A stretch of 64,000 bases of DNA from SAR92 clade bacterium H231. Lineage in GTDB: Bacteria; Pseudomonadota; Gammaproteobacteria; Pseudomonadales; Porticoccaceae. The notes under the pieces were generated by a model that worked only from the letters and a program-made list of their open reading frames with translations, was not told the origin of the DNA and searched no databases. The stretch covers positions 1 to 64,000 of the forward strand of contig JAOALC010000002.1 in NCBI GenBank assembly GCA_025153775.1, read 5' to 3'. Both the position numbers and the translations under genes were made by a program. Of this stretch, positions 27,405-37,446 are shown in pieces; position 1 is the stretch's first letter; the number at the start of each line of letters is the position of its first letter.

Positions 27405-28574
27405 TTACCCATCGATAATCTTTACTGGCTGCGCCTCTTCCAACTTTCGCTTATAGCGCTCTTGGCGCTTGGTGCGGTCATTGACCTCACCGGCCAGCTG
27501 GCCACAGGCGGCGGCTATATCATCACCGCGCGTGGTACGTACTGTAACAGTGTAACCCTCGTTTGCCAGAATGTCCCTAAACCGGTTTAGCTGGTTATTG
27601 CTGACTCTTTTATACTCTGAACCCGGAAATGGGTTAAACGGAATCAGATTTATCTTGCAGGGCAAGTCTTTTAGCAATTCGGCCAGTTGGGTGGCATGTT
27701 CTATGCGGTCATTAACCTGGTCCATTAGAGTATATTCGACCGTCGCTTTGCGGCGATTATCCGGCATCTTGTCAATATAATCGGCGGCACTGCGAATAAA
27801 TTCTTTGAGATTGTATTTGCGATTAATAGGCACCAGCTCGTTGCGCAGCTCGTCGTTGGGCGCGTGCAGCGAGATAGCCAGGGACACATCGGAGACATCC
27901 GCCAGTTTATCCAACGCTGGTACCACACCGGCGGTGCTAAGGGTGACACGACGCTTGGACAGGCCATAGGCATTGTCTTCGAGCATGATATTCATGGCAT
28001 CGACCACATTGTCGAAGTTCATCAGTGGTTCGCCCATGCCCATCATCACCACATTGGTCACCCGGCGCGGCGCCTTGTGCTCAAACTGGCCAAAGGAATC
28101 GGCGGCGATCCATAGCTGGCCGATAATTTCGGCAGCGGTCAGGTCGCGATTAAAACCCTGTTTACCTGTGGCGCAAAAACTACAGTCCAGAGCACAGCCA
28201 ATCTGGGATGACACGCAGAGGGTACCGCGCTCGCGCTCGGGGATATACACCATCTCGATGCAGCTACCGCCATCTACTTTGATCAACCATTTTCTGGTGC
28301 CATCAGTGGAGTCCTGACAGCTGACCACCTCTGGCAAGCTGATTTGGACAATATCTTTAAGCTTTTCACGCAGGTCTTTGGACAGATTGGTCATCTGGTC
28401 TAGATCGCAGACGCCCATCTGGTGAATCCACTTAATAATCTGAGTGGCGCGGAACCGCTTCTCGCCAATCTGCTCAAAAAAGTCGCCGAGTTTGGACGCA
28501 GAAAACCCCAGCAGGTTAGTTTTCACTTGCTGGGGTTCTTCGTTTGTCGCTGTTACTTCTACTGATTGGGACAT
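27405..28574 (-). CDS. rlmN: 23S rRNA/tRNA adenine-C2 methyltransferase, radical SAM
   Basis: A 389-residue RlmN that methylates C2 of A2503 in 23S rRNA and A37 of some tRNAs. The radical-SAM cluster motif is '[19 protein letters not shown]', the conserved 'SQIGCALDC' precedes it, and the methyl-carrying C-terminal cysteine is in '[12 protein letters not shown]'. '[13 protein letters not shown]' is also characteristic. Length is slightly above the E. coli enzyme because of an N-terminal extension (residues 1-20). Upstream of pilF, downstream of ndk, in the conserved order. Confidence 0.96.
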   Translation of the reverse strand: MSQSVEVTATNEEPQQVKTNLLGFSASKLGDFFEQIGEKRFRATQIIKWIHQMGVCDLDQMTNLSKDLREKLKDIVQISLPEVVSCQDSTDGTRKWLIKVDGGSCIEMVYIPERERGTLCVSSQIGCALDCSFCATGKQGFNRDLTAAEIIGQLWIAADSFGQFEHKAPRRVTNVVMMGMGEPLMNFDNVVDAMNIMLEDNAYGLSKRRVTLSTAGVVPALDKLADVSDVSLAISLHAPNDELRNELVPINRKYNLKEFIRSAADYIDKMPDNRRKATVEYTLMDQVNDRIEHATQLAELLKDLPCKINLIPFNPFPGSEYKRVSNNQLNRFRDILANEGYTVTVRTTRGDDIAAACGQLAGEVNDRTKRQERYKRKLEEAQPVKIIDG

Positions 28575-28609
28575 GGTTGTCCTGTGCTCTCAGTTATAAG
28601 ATCAGACTC

Positions 28610-29035
28610 TTATCTAGAGCAGATCTCATTGTCATCAAAAAAGTAGGCTACTTCGCGGGCTGCTGAGGTGGTTGAATCTGAACCATGAACAGCATTGGCA
28701 TCTATAGACTGGGCGAAGTCTGCACGGATAGTACCAGCTTCGGCTTCCTGTGGGTTAGTGGCGCCCATCAGGTCACGGTTAGTCAAAACCGCATTTTCGC
28801 CTTCCAGAACCTGAACGCAGACTGGGCCTGAAGTCATAAAGGCAACCAGGTCGTTAAAGAATGGACGCTCGCTGTGCTCTGCGTAAAAACCTTCGGCCTG
28901 CTCTTTGCTCAGCTGTTGCATTTTAAGCGCAACAACCTGCAGTCCAGCACCTTCAAAGCGGCTGAGAATTTGACCAACAACGTTTTTTGCTACGGCATCG
29001 GGTTTGATAATAGATAGGGTGCGTTCAGTCGCCAT
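28610..29035 (-). CDS. ndk: Nucleoside diphosphate kinase
   Basis: A 141-residue NDK that transfers the gamma phosphate between nucleotides. '[16 protein letters not shown]' at the N-terminus and the phosphohistidine in 'NAVHGSDS' (about residue 117) are canonical; '[12 protein letters not shown]' is also conserved. Full length. It precedes rlmN with a gap of 35 bases. A hairpin at 29053-29082 lies upstream, but without a clear U tract. Confidence 0.97.
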   Translation of the reverse strand: MATERTLSIIKPDAVAKNVVGQILSRFEGAGLQVVALKMQQLSKEQAEGFYAEHSERPFFNDLVAFMTSGPVCVQVLEGENAVLTNRDLMGATNPQEAEAGTIRADFAQSIDANAVHGSDSTTSAAREVAYFFDDNEICSR

Positions 29036-29151
29036 GAAGCGTTCTCCAAAATAGGGCTAATGTAAGTTAAAAAAATAGCCCTGACGGGCAATGGCGCGGA
29101 TTTTACCTGCACTGGGTGGTGGTAACAATGGTTTTTTTTGGCGCTCTGTAA

Positions 29152-30930
29152 CTAGGCCACCAGCAGTTGCTGAAAGCGATCGAGAGACACGGGCATACTG
29201 AAGTGAGCGCCCTGATATTTATCGCAGCCAAGACTGCGCAATATCTCCAACACTTCGCGTTTTTCAACGCCCTCGGCCACCACGTCTAAACCATAGTGGC
29301 GAGACACCATCATAATGGCCTCGACCAGACCCAATGTGTCCTTGTCAGAATTGAGGTTGGCAATAAACTCTCGATCTATTTTGAGAATATCCAGGGGCAG
29401 ACGTTTAAGGTATATCATTGAGGAATAGCCGCTGCCAAAGTCATCAATGGCAAATCTGGTGCCCATATCGCGGATTTTTTTCATTTTATCCACCACAGAT
29501 TCAAAATCATCAATCAGCAGATTTTCCGTCACTTCCAGGGTGATCATGTCTGGGCTGATATCGTAGCTCTTTAAACTGTGCTCAAGGCCAGTAATCAGGC
29601 CGGGATCGTGGAATTGCTTAGGGCTGATATTGACCCCCAGTTGCATATCCGGTGTCCAGATACCGCGGTCGAGCATATTGCGCAGATATTCGCAGGAGGT
29701 GCGGATCACCCAGAGGCCCACATCAACGATCATGCCTGAGGCTTCAAGAATAGGAATAAAGTCGGCCGGTGTGTGCATGGCCTGACCGGAATGAATCCAG
29801 CGTAACAACACCTCACCACCTACCACTGAGCCATCGTGGATGGACACCTGAGGCTGCAAATAGAGGTCAAACTCCTGATTAACCACGGCTTTGCGTAGAC
29901 TGGACTGCAGGCTAATGCGCTGTTGGGCGCGACGGGTTATTTGAGTATCAAACAGCATTACCGCGTCGCGGCCACGGCGCTTGGCTTCAAACATGGCGCT
30001 CTCGGCCTGCTGTATTGCCTGATAAGCGCTGGGTACAGGACCTTCCCCCCCCTGTGCCAGCAGGCTTATACCCACACTGGCGGTAACAATAACCTCGCCG
30101 TTTTCGGTAAAGAAGGGTCTTGAGATTGTGCAGCGTATTTCATTGGCAATGGCTGTGGCCCGCTGCTCTGCATCGGACTCGGAGATGGCCAAGTCCTGAA
30201 TAAACAGCAAAAAAGCATCTCCCGCTACCTGGTCCATCTGCATATTGGCACCCAGCATATTACCGATAGTCTCGCGGGCGCGATCGAGAATCTGAGCACC
30301 TATATGCTTGCCCAGGGACTCATTGATGGAGTTGAAATGGTCCAGGTCAATTAACAACAGGGCGCCGTAGCTGGTGCCGGACTGTTCAAGGTAGCTATTA
30401 ATATTGCCCAACAATGCATGGCCTATGGGCAGGCCAGCAACCACCTCGTCCTGGCTCTCCCCCTGAAGACTCTGAGTTGCGGCTAATTCCGCAGCCTGTA
30501 ACGGTTCCGATACCTGGGGCTGAGCTGGCGTATCCGCAGTCGGCAGCTGCTCGGGACTAAACTCCTGCACCACCATCTTGGCCAGAGCTGGCAGCGGGTA
30601 GAGCATAATACTCATGGCACTATCTGCAGCCTCAACCTCATCTACCGACACCACAATTTCATCGCTCTCCAGAGTATTTTGCGAGCGCCATAGCAAGCCT
30701 TGCAGCTGCTCTGACTCTAGCTTTTCAATTACGGTTTTAAGTTGTATCAAGGATTCGGGTTGATCATCCGAGATTTCATTGAGGGTGAGGCCCACTAACT
30801 GATTGCGCTCACAGCGCAGTAGATTGAGAGCTTTGTGATTGGCGTCTATGCATACGCCATAGGCGAAAAATAAGGTTCCGAAGGGCGCTGTTTCCAATAC
30901 TTTTTTGTACAGGTGGTTTTTTTGGCGCAT
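29152..30930 (-). CDS. PAS-GGDEF-EAL protein, probable cyclic-di-GMP phosphodiesterase
   Basis: A 592-residue soluble signalling protein. An N-terminal PAS-like domain (about 9-115) is followed by a linker, a GGDEF domain (about 165-335) and an EAL domain (about 345-590). The GGDEF signature is degenerate ('AGDAF' at 236-240), so cyclase activity is unlikely. The EAL side looks intact: 'GEVLLRW', 'VNISPKQF', 'DDFGSGYSS', 'KIDREF' and 'AEGVE', consistent with c-di-GMP hydrolysis. It sits between ndk and iscX, an unusual place, and interrupts an otherwise conserved housekeeping order. Confidence 0.9.
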   Translation of the reverse strand: MRQKNHLYKKVLETAPFGTLFFAYGVCIDANHKALNLLRCERNQLVGLTLNEISDDQPESLIQLKTVIEKLESEQLQGLLWRSQNTLESDEIVVSVDEVEAADSAMSIMLYPLPALAKMVVQEFSPEQLPTADTPAQPQVSEPLQAAELAATQSLQGESQDEVVAGLPIGHALLGNINSYLEQSGTSYGALLLIDLDHFNSINESLGKHIGAQILDRARETIGNMLGANMQMDQVAGDAFLLFIQDLAISESDAEQRATAIANEIRCTISRPFFTENGEVIVTASVGISLLAQGGEGPVPSAYQAIQQAESAMFEAKRRGRDAVMLFDTQITRRAQQRISLQSSLRKAVVNQEFDLYLQPQVSIHDGSVVGGEVLLRWIHSGQAMHTPADFIPILEASGMIVDVGLWVIRTSCEYLRNMLDRGIWTPDMQLGVNISPKQFHDPGLITGLEHSLKSYDISPDMITLEVTENLLIDDFESVVDKMKKIRDMGTRFAIDDFGSGYSSMIYLKRLPLDILKIDREFIANLNSDKDTLGLVEAIMMVSRHYGLDVVAEGVEKREVLEILRSLGCDKYQGAHFSMPVSLDRFQQLLVA

Positions 30931-30983
30931 CCGTTGCCTGCTGAAAATCCTTTTCTGGTTAACGGCACTGGGTTTAGGTGGGG

Positions 30984-31181
30984 CTAATCCTGCTCTTCAA
31001 TCCAGGCCATTTGAATGGCTTCAAGAATCTTTTCGCCGCAGCGATCTGGATCATCAGAAAAACCTTCTATCTCTAAAACCCACTTTCTTAAATCAACAAA
31101 ATTAACATATTGGGGGTCGACATCTGGATGATTGTCAACCAACTCTATGGCGATATCGTTAATATCAGTCCACTTAATCAT
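30984..31181 (-). CDS. iscX: IscX, iron-sulfur cluster assembly adaptor
   Basis: A 65-residue acidic protein, IscX/YfhJ, with the typical 'WTDINDIAIEL' start, 'DPQYVNFVDLRKWV' and 'CGEKILEAIQMAW'. It binds IscS and iron and regulates cluster assembly in the cytoplasm. It is the last gene of the isc operon, 42 bases after fdx. Confidence 0.95.
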   Translation of the reverse strand: MIKWTDINDIAIELVDNHPDVDPQYVNFVDLRKWVLEIEGFSDDPDRCGEKILEAIQMAWIEEQD

Positions 31182-31223
31182 AGTCCATTACTCCGCTTAC
31201 TGCTGACCGGTTTATGCTCGGTA

Positions 31224-31562
31224 TTAGTGACGTTCTGACACCATATTAATGGTGTACCTGGGAATCTCAACCACCAGATCTTTGTCTTCCATAATTACCT
31301 GACAGCTAAGACGGGAATCCGGGTCTACACCCCAGGCCTTGTCGAGAAAGTCCTCTTCTAGCTCGTCGGCTTCGGGCAGGTCGTCAAAGCCCTCGCGAAC
31401 ATGCACATGGCAGGTGGTGCAGGCGCAGGACATTTCACAGGCATGCTCAATTTCCAAACCATTGCGCAGGGCCGCATCACAGATGCTTTCCCCCGGCTTG
31501 GCTTCAACCACTGCACCCTCTGGGCAAATTTCATGATGGGGCAAAAATACAATTTTAGGCAT
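31224..31562 (-). CDS. fdx: ISC-type 2Fe-2S ferredoxin
   Basis: A 112-residue adrenodoxin-like ferredoxin that donates electrons during iron-sulfur cluster assembly. The cluster ligands are in 'CEMSCACTTCHVHV' and the fourth cysteine is in 'SRLSCQVI'. It lies 8 bases after hscA and upstream of iscX in the standard order. Confidence 0.97.
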   Translation of the reverse strand: MPKIVFLPHHEICPEGAVVEAKPGESICDAALRNGLEIEHACEMSCACTTCHVHVREGFDDLPEADELEEDFLDKAWGVDPDSRLSCQVIMEDKDLVVEIPRYTINMVSERH

Positions 31563-31570
31563 CTTAGATA

Positions 31571-33457
31571 CTAACCTTTTTCAATTTCATCTAATGACTG
31601 GCCGGCCAGTGCAGTTTTAATACTGGCATCCATCCGTCGGGCGGCAAATTCTTCACTGGCTTTGGCCACAGATTCAATCTGACGCGCCAGCACCCGGTGC
31701 TCTGTGGTGCTCTCTCTCAGTTCTCGCAGCTCCTGTATGGCGACCTGTAGACAGCGCTGCTCCTCTTTATCTAACAATGCCTCTCCATCTTTATAGATAG
31801 CCGCGAGCAAATCTTCAACCATACGGTCCGCTTCAACCTGCTGCTCTCGCAGCGCTCGGGCCTGCATATCGTCGCGAGCATGGCTAAAGGAATCTTGCAG
31901 CATGCTAGTGATTTCATCTTCGCCCAGACCATAGGAGGGTTTAACCTCAATGCGAGACTCTACATTACTGGTTAACTCCCGCGCTGACACACTGAGCAAG
32001 CCATCGGCATCTACCTGATAGGCAACACGGATTTTTGCCGCACCGGCAACCATGGGAGGAATGCCGCGCAGTTCAAAGCGCGCCAGGGATCGGCAATCAC
32101 TGGCCAGCTCTCGCTCGCCTTGCAATATATGAATAGCCATGGCGGTTTGGCCATCTTTAAAGGTGGTAAATTCCTGGGCTTTGGCCACCGGAATGGTGGT
32201 ATTTCTATGGATAATTTTTTCGATCAAGCCACCCATGGTCTCTATTCCCAGAGACAGGGGAATCACATCCAGCAACAGCATGTCGTCGCCAGATTTATTG
32301 CCTATCAATACCTCAGCCTGAAGCGCGGCACCCATGGCCACTACCTGATCTGGGTCCAGACTACAGAGGGGCTCAATACCAAACAACCCAGCGACTTTTT
32401 CACCGACTCTGGGGGTTCTGGTGGAGCCGCCGACAAGAATCACATCATTGATTTGGCTCTGGTCTACGCCGGCATCGCGCAGTGATTTTTTGCAGGCTCT
32501 CAGGGTTTTATCAATCAACCCATCGATCAGGCTATGCATTAGGTCTCTGGTTAAAGCGCCCTGCCAGTCCAGCACTTCCAGCTCCACCTGTTCTGACTCG
32601 GTAAGCTCTTCTTTGGCTGACTTGGCGGTCTCCAGTAAAATACGCTGCTCTATAGGGTTAAGGTCTTCACCCAGTCCCATCTGCTGGCGCAGCCAGTCGG
32701 CAATGGCATGGTCAAAGTCATCGCCACCCAGCGCAGAGTCGCCGCCGGTGGCCAGCACTTCAAACACGCCTTTGGACAGGCGCAGTATACTGATATCAAA
32801 GGTGCCGCCGCCCAGATCATAGATAGCGATGATACGTTCCTGGTCTTTGGCGTCCTGATCAGCTTCATCCAGCCCATAGGCGATAGCGGCGGCTGTTGGC
32901 TCATTGAGCAGGCGCAATACTTTAATACCGGCCAGAGTGGCGGCATCTTTGGTGGCCTGACGCTGGGCTTCATCAAAATAGGCGGGAACTGTGATCACGG
33001 CGCCATCCAGGGCGCCGCCAAAGGCAATTTCGGCCCGACCAGCCAGTTTGCGCAGTATTTCTGCGGAGACTTGAATCGGGCTAACCATCCCAGAGACAGT
33101 TTTAATTTTTGGCATACCGCCATCGTCGGCAGCAAATTCGTAGGGCAGCTGGCTGCCAAAGGTTTTGATATCAGCCAGACCACGGCCCATTAAACGCTTG
33201 ACCGATGCCAATGTATTGAGTGGATCACTGATATTGTGCTCCGCCGCTTCATGGCCCACACAGCTGACGCCCTCTTTGATGTAATGCACTACAGATGGCA
33301 GCAGATCGCGGCCCTGCTCATCTGCCAGTACTTCCGCCATACCACTGCGCACAGTGGCTACTAAGGAGTTGGTGGTGCCCAAATCTATGCCCACCGCATG
33401 TTTGCGCTGATGGGGCTGGGGAGATTGGCCCGGCTCTGAGATTTGCAGTAGTGCCAC
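31571..33457 (-). CDS. hscA: Fe-S assembly chaperone HscA
   Basis: A 628-residue Hsp70-type chaperone specialised for IscU. It starts '[17 protein letters not shown]' and has the ATPase motifs '[15 protein letters not shown]' and '[14 protein letters not shown]', then '[14 protein letters not shown]' and the beta-sandwich substrate domain after '[14 protein letters not shown]'. The start codon is GTG. It lies four bases after hscB, its co-chaperone, and before fdx. Confidence 0.97.
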   Translation of the reverse strand: MALLQISEPGQSPQPHQRKHAVGIDLGTTNSLVATVRSGMAEVLADEQGRDLLPSVVHYIKEGVSCVGHEAAEHNISDPLNTLASVKRLMGRGLADIKTFGSQLPYEFAADDGGMPKIKTVSGMVSPIQVSAEILRKLAGRAEIAFGGALDGAVITVPAYFDEAQRQATKDAATLAGIKVLRLLNEPTAAAIAYGLDEADQDAKDQERIIAIYDLGGGTFDISILRLSKGVFEVLATGGDSALGGDDFDHAIADWLRQQMGLGEDLNPIEQRILLETAKSAKEELTESEQVELEVLDWQGALTRDLMHSLIDGLIDKTLRACKKSLRDAGVDQSQINDVILVGGSTRTPRVGEKVAGLFGIEPLCSLDPDQVVAMGAALQAEVLIGNKSGDDMLLLDVIPLSLGIETMGGLIEKIIHRNTTIPVAKAQEFTTFKDGQTAMAIHILQGERELASDCRSLARFELRGIPPMVAGAAKIRVAYQVDADGLLSVSARELTSNVESRIEVKPSYGLGEDEITSMLQDSFSHARDDMQARALREQQVEADRMVEDLLAAIYKDGEALLDKEEQRCLQVAIQELRELRESTTEHRVLARQIESVAKASEEFAARRMDASIKTALAGQSLDEIEKG

Positions 33458-33460
33458 TGG

Positions 33461-33991
33461 TTATAGGTCCTCTAGCTCGGCTTCAAGCTGCTCTATTTCG
33501 TCGAGCAGCTTGGATGAAAATTGCATTTTGGCCACTGTATTAAAGGCATGATCGAAATCAGAACTCTGATACTGGGCTTGAAACTGGTTCTGCTGTTCGG
33601 TGTAGCTGCTTTCAACACCTGCTCTCAAACTGTCGAGGGCAGCGAAGGGGTCTGCACTGTCACGCACTTCCGACAGGGCTTCGCGCAGCTCAATCTGCTC
33701 CATCAGAAAGGCGCCATCACTGGTGACATGGCTGTCTTGGCTAGCGTCAATCTGTTTCAGCTCGAGCAGATACTGGGCGCGCTTTAGGGGAGACTTTAGG
33801 GTGTCGTAGGCCTGGTTAATCAGGGACGCAGTCTGCACTGCTAGACGCTTCTCGGTATCACTGTGGCTGGCATAGCGATCCGGGTGAAACTCCTGCTGCA
33901 ACTTGAGATATCTGCGCTGAAGCTGGTTGCTATCGACCTGCCAGGCAACCGGGATAGCAAATATCTCAAAGAAATCACTGGAAAGTTTCAA
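33461..33991 (-). CDS. hscB: Fe-S assembly J-protein co-chaperone HscB
   Basis: A 176-residue J-protein: the J domain with the HPD motif in 'QEFHPDRYASHSD' (about residues 36-38) is followed by a C-terminal three-helix bundle that binds IscU. It stimulates HscA. The start codon appears to be TTG ('MKLSSDFFEIF' matches the family N-terminus), with only a weak ribosome site. Confidence 0.95.
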   Translation of the reverse strand: MKLSSDFFEIFAIPVAWQVDSNQLQRRYLKLQQEFHPDRYASHSDTEKRLAVQTASLINQAYDTLKSPLKRAQYLLELKQIDASQDSHVTSDGAFLMEQIELREALSEVRDSADPFAALDSLRAGVESSYTEQQNQFQAQYQSSDFDHAFNTVAKMQFSSKLLDEIEQLEAELEDL

Positions 33992-34030
33992 GGGCCGATC
34001 AACCTGTTTACTGGGTTAGGATTGGAGCGT

Positions 34031-34354
34031 CTAAACGTGGAAGCTCTCGCCGCAACCACATTCATCTTTAACATTGGGATTTTTAAATTCAAACCCCTCG
34101 TTTAAGCCCTCTTTGACATAGTCCAGCTCTGTACCGTCGAGGTAAAGTAGACTTTTGGGGTCAATAATCAGCTTCACATCACCACATTGAAACACTTCAT
34201 CTTCGCTGGCCGCATCATCGACAAATTCCAATACATAGGAAAGACCGGAGCAGCCAGTGGTGCGCACACCCAGACGAATACCCACGCCCTTGGCGCGGTG
34301 CTCGAGATGTTTAACGACATGCTGCTCAGCAGCTGGGGTCATGGTGATGGCCAT
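34031..34354 (-). CDS. iscA: Iron-sulfur assembly protein IscA
   Basis: A 107-residue A-type carrier. The three conserved cysteines are visible in '[13 protein letters not shown]' and '[11 protein letters not shown]'. It carries clusters or iron in the ISC pathway. Only three bases separate it from iscU. Its position between iscU and hscB is standard. Confidence 0.97.
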   Translation of the reverse strand: MAITMTPAAEQHVVKHLEHRAKGVGIRLGVRTTGCSGLSYVLEFVDDAASEDEVFQCGDVKLIIDPKSLLYLDGTELDYVKEGLNEGFEFKNPNVKDECGCGESFHV

Positions 34355-34357
34355 TGC

Positions 34358-34741
34358 TTAACTTTCCCGCTTTTCTCGTACGTCGCGCACTGCAGCTTTG
34401 ATGGCATCTTCAGCCAGCACTGAACAGTGAATTTTAACCGGTGGCAGCGCCAATTCTTCGGCAATTTCGGTGTTTTTAATCTGCTCGGCATCGTCGATGC
34501 TCTTGCCCTTCACCCATTCTGTCAGCAGTGAGCTGGAGGCAATGGCTGAACCACAGCCGTAGGTCTTGAACTTGGCATCTTCAATAATGCCCTGATCATT
34601 AACCTGAATTTGCAGACGCATAACATCACCACAGGCTGGTGCTCCCACCATGCCAGTACCCACATTTTTGGAGCTGTCATCCAGCTTGCCAACGTTGCGT
34701 GGGTTTTCGTAATGATCAATAACTTTTTCGCTGTAAGCCAT
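34358..34741 (-). CDS. iscU: Iron-sulfur cluster scaffold IscU
   Basis: A 127-residue scaffold on which clusters are built. It starts 'MAYSEKVIDHYENPRNVG', has the three cluster cysteines ('GAPACGDVM', 'TYGCGSAIASSS', 'KIHCSVLAEDA') and the 'LPPVK' site recognised by HscA. Between iscS and iscA. Confidence 0.97.
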   Translation of the reverse strand: MAYSEKVIDHYENPRNVGKLDDSSKNVGTGMVGAPACGDVMRLQIQVNDQGIIEDAKFKTYGCGSAIASSSLLTEWVKGKSIDDAEQIKNTEIAEELALPPVKIHCSVLAEDAIKAAVRDVREKRES

Positions 34742-34778
34742 TTTATGACTCCTAATTAAAAAACATTAATGGCGGCGC

Positions 34779-35993
34779 TTAGTGCGCGGCCCATTCTACG
34801 GTGTTGAGATCAACACCATCTTTAAACATATCCCACAGGGGCGACAGCTCACGCAGCTTTTCTACCGCATGGCGCACCTTGGCAATCGCGTTGTCTATGT
34901 CCTGCTCTGTGGTGTAGCGCCCGATACTAAAGCGGATTGAGCTGTGGGCCATTTCGTCGTTCAGACCCAGTGCGCGCAGTACATAACTGGGCTCAAGGCT
35001 GGCAGAGGTGCAGGCAGAGCCCGATGACACGGCCAGATCACGCAGGGCCATAATCAGTGACTCACCTTCAACAAAGGCAAAGCTAATATTCACAATGCCG
35101 GGCACATGTTGATCTGGGGAACCGTTAAGATGGACTTCTTCCATATCGGAAACACCTTCCCAGAGACGGGTACGCAGCGCTTCGATGCGCGCTGACTCCG
35201 CGTCCAGGTTTTCAAAGCCCAACTTAAAGGCTTCACCCATTCCCACAATTTGATGAGTGGGCAAGGTGCCAGAGCGCATGCCGCGCTCATGGCCACCGCC
35301 GTGCATCTGGGCTTCAATGCGCACGCGGGGCTTGCGGCGAACATAGAGTGCGCCAATACCTTTGGGGCCATAGATCTTGTGGGCCGAGAAAGACATCATA
35401 TCCACATTCATGGCTTCAACGTCTATACCGGTTTTACCAGCGCTCTGGGCTGCATCCACATGGAAAAATACTTTGTTCTCACGGCAGATTGCGCCAATGG
35501 CGGCAATATCATTTAAGGTTCCCAGCTCGTTGTTCACATGCATAATGGAAACAACAGTAGTGTCTTCGCGGATGGCATCTGCAACCATTTGCGGCTGAAT
35601 CAAGCCATTGGAATCTGGCTCAAGATAGGTCACTTCCCAACCCTCTCGCTCTAACTGGCGACAGGTATCCAGCACGGCTTTGTGCTCAATTTTTGAGGTG
35701 ATCACGTGCTTGCCTTTGCGCTGGTTAAAGTGGGCACAGCCTTTGATAGCCAGGTTATTGGCTTCGGTGGCACCACTGGTCCAGACGATCTCGCGGGGAT
35801 CAGCGCCAATCAATGTGGCCACATCGGTGCGCGCATCTTCAACCGCGGCCTCTGCCTGCCAACCAAAAACATGGGAGCGTGACGCCGGGTTGCCAAACTG
35901 ACCGGTCGGGGTCAGAAATTGCATCATTTTATCTGCAACAGCCGGGTCTACCGGTGTTGTGGAAGCGTAATCCAGATAAATGGGAAGGTTCAT
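34779..35993 (-). CDS. iscS: Cysteine desulfurase IscS
   Basis: A 404-residue PLP enzyme that takes sulfur from cysteine for cluster and thio-modification pathways. It begins '[17 protein letters not shown]'; the PLP lysine is in '[12 protein letters not shown]', and the persulfide cysteine is in '[21 protein letters not shown]'. The C-terminus ends in 'TVEWAAH', as in other IscS. It starts 14 bases after iscR. Confidence 0.98.
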   Translation of the reverse strand: MNLPIYLDYASTTPVDPAVADKMMQFLTPTGQFGNPASRSHVFGWQAEAAVEDARTDVATLIGADPREIVWTSGATEANNLAIKGCAHFNQRKGKHVITSKIEHKAVLDTCRQLEREGWEVTYLEPDSNGLIQPQMVADAIREDTTVVSIMHVNNELGTLNDIAAIGAICRENKVFFHVDAAQSAGKTGIDVEAMNVDMMSFSAHKIYGPKGIGALYVRRKPRVRIEAQMHGGGHERGMRSGTLPTHQIVGMGEAFKLGFENLDAESARIEALRTRLWEGVSDMEEVHLNGSPDQHVPGIVNISFAFVEGESLIMALRDLAVSSGSACTSASLEPSYVLRALGLNDEMAHSSIRFSIGRYTTEQDIDNAIAKVRHAVEKLRELSPLWDMFKDGVDLNTVEWAAH

Positions 35994-36007
35994 TAATTAC
36001 TCCAAAT

Positions 36008-36484
36008 TCAGCAGGCGCCTGCCTGCATGTTGTCATCTATAACCAGTAGCTGTTCAACTTGCCGCTGAGCTATATGTTGTACGTTTCTTTTAGCCACTAG
36101 ATCAGCCAGGCTGATATTACTGAGGAACCCGTGAATCTCTTTGCTGAGATCGCTCCACAGACTGTGGGTTAGACAGATTTCGCCACCCTGACAATCACCT
36201 TTGCCCTGGCAGTTGGTAGTATCTATGGACTCGTTTACCGCATCGATAATCTGTGCCACAAATATGCCACTGCTGGCTCGACCCAGGTGGTAACCGCCGC
36301 CGGGGCCGCGAACACTGGATACCAGACCGGATTGGCGCAAGCGGGAGAACAGCTGTTCCAGATAAGACAGAGAAATAGACTGACGCTCAGAGATATCCGC
36401 CAATGAAATTGGCTTATCCTCAGCGTGCAGGGTCAAATCGAGCATGGCTGTTACTGCGTAGCGTCCTCGAGTTGTCAGTCTCAT
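36008..36484 (-). CDS. iscR: Rrf2-type iron-sulfur regulator IscR
   Basis: A 158-residue Rrf2-family regulator. The winged helix begins '[17 protein letters not shown]', and the cluster-binding cysteines are in '[17 protein letters not shown]' (spacing as in E. coli Cys92/98/104). The 2Fe-2S form represses the isc operon. It is the first gene of the operon and is preceded by two abutting IscR-type sites, so autoregulation is expected. Confidence 0.97.
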   Translation of the reverse strand: MRLTTRGRYAVTAMLDLTLHAEDKPISLADISERQSISLSYLEQLFSRLRQSGLVSSVRGPGGGYHLGRASSGIFVAQIIDAVNESIDTTNCQGKGDCQGGEICLTHSLWSDLSKEIHGFLSNISLADLVAKRNVQHIAQRQVEQLLVIDDNMQAGAC

Positions 36485-36525
36485 ATGGCTTTCCTGTATC
36501 GCGCGGTAAGGGTACGAATTATCTA

Positions 36526-36550
36526 ATACCTGAGTATTTTAGTCAACTAA
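36526..36550. promoter_or_regulatory. IscR type 1 binding site (proximal to iscR)
   Basis: A 25-base imperfect inverted repeat with outer halves ATACCTGA and TCAACTAA around a T-rich centre. Read on the minus strand it matches the E. coli type 1 consensus (ATAGTTGACT...ACTCAGGTAT) at nearly every position. It lies about 40 bases upstream of the iscR start. Confidence 0.75.
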
Positions 36551-36575
36551 ATACCTGATTAGTTTAATCAACTAT
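36551..36575. promoter_or_regulatory. IscR type 1 binding site (distal, abutting)
   Basis: A second 25-base type 1 match (halves ATACCTGA and TCAACTAT) begins at the base after the first one ends and runs into the trmJ stop codon. The arrangement suggests paired IscR dimers. Confidence 0.7.
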
Positions 36576-37318
36576 TTGTTGATAATACGCTGCACTGAGG
36601 ACAGTAGACCACGAAGGATAGAAACCTCCATTTTGTCCATGCGCTGGCGATTAAACAGCCGCCGCATACGGGTCAATAATTGCTTGGGGTTTTCCGGGTC
36701 ATAGAAGCCAAGATCGGCCATGGTCTCTGCCAGATGCACATGGAAGTTTTCCAGATCATCTGCTGGTACTGGCGGCTGATCCCACTCCTGCAATGATGGC
36801 AGATTGCCCTCGGCATCGGCTAGGCTGGCCATGCGAACCTCATAGCTCAACACCTGCACTGCAGTGGCCAGATTCAGGGAGCTGTAGTCCGGATTAGAGG
36901 GAATATGCACATGGTAGTGACATTTCTGAAGCTCATCGTTGGTCAGACCACGGTCTTCACGACCAAACAGCAGCGCCACATCATGGGTCTCGGCTTCCTG
37001 CCAAATTCTCGCGCCGCACTCTCGCGGGTCAATCAGTGGCCAGGGAATTCGGCGCTCCCGGGCACTGGTGCCCACTACCAGGCCACAGCCGGCAATAGCC
37101 TCATCCACCGAATCAACTACAGTGGCATTGGCCAGCACATCTCTTGCGCCAGCCGCACGCCACACAGCTCTGGGAGCCGGATACTCTCGGGGCTGCACCA
37201 GATAGAGCTCGGCCAGGCCCATATTTTTCATGGCCCGCGCGGCACCGCCAATATTGCCCGGGTGCGCGGTATTGACCAGCACAATGCGAATTTTTGCCTG
37301 ACGTTCAGTGGTAGACAC
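36572..37318 (-). CDS. trmJ: tRNA (cytidine/uridine-2'-O)-methyltransferase TrmJ
   Basis: A 248-residue SPOUT-fold methyltransferase that methylates the ribose at tRNA position 32. Conserved blocks are 'IRIVLVNTAHPGNIGGAARAMKNMG', 'VVGTSARERRIPWP', 'ALLFGREDRGLTNDEL' and 'SLNLATAVQVLSYEV'. The start is a GTG at 37318 with a GAGAGG ribosome site, giving the family's usual length; the longer open frame is rejected. It is upstream of iscR and divergent from suhB, the conserved gammaproteobacterial arrangement. Confidence 0.95.
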   Translation of the reverse strand: MSTTERQAKIRIVLVNTAHPGNIGGAARAMKNMGLAELYLVQPREYPAPRAVWRAAGARDVLANATVVDSVDEAIAGCGLVVGTSARERRIPWPLIDPRECGARIWQEAETHDVALLFGREDRGLTNDELQKCHYHVHIPSNPDYSSLNLATAVQVLSYEVRMASLADAEGNLPSLQEWDQPPVPADDLENFHVHLAETMADLGFYDPENPKQLLTRMRRLFNRQRMDKMEVSILRGLLSSVQRIINK

Positions 37319-37446
37319 AATAAGCCTCTCAGTAATAAATGTTACCGCCCCAAAATCGGGCGCGAGTGTAGCAGAATCAGGCTTCTCTGACACAGTAGTT
37401 CTGTTACAATGCGCACCGCTCTTTAAAGTCAATTGGAAAACACCCT

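Noticed and set aside
29053-29082. Hairpin upstream of ndk (AGGGCTA/TAGCCCT)
   Set aside because: The 7-bp arms are separated by a 16-base loop and no U tract follows on the minus strand, so it is not a convincing terminator or riboswitch.
35250-35516. Plus-strand open frame inside iscS
   Set aside because: It overlaps a fully conserved iscS on the other strand and shows no recognised protein features.
37319-37432. Longer trmJ start
   Set aside because: The GTG at 37318 with GAGAGG yields the standard length; the longer frame has no ribosome site.
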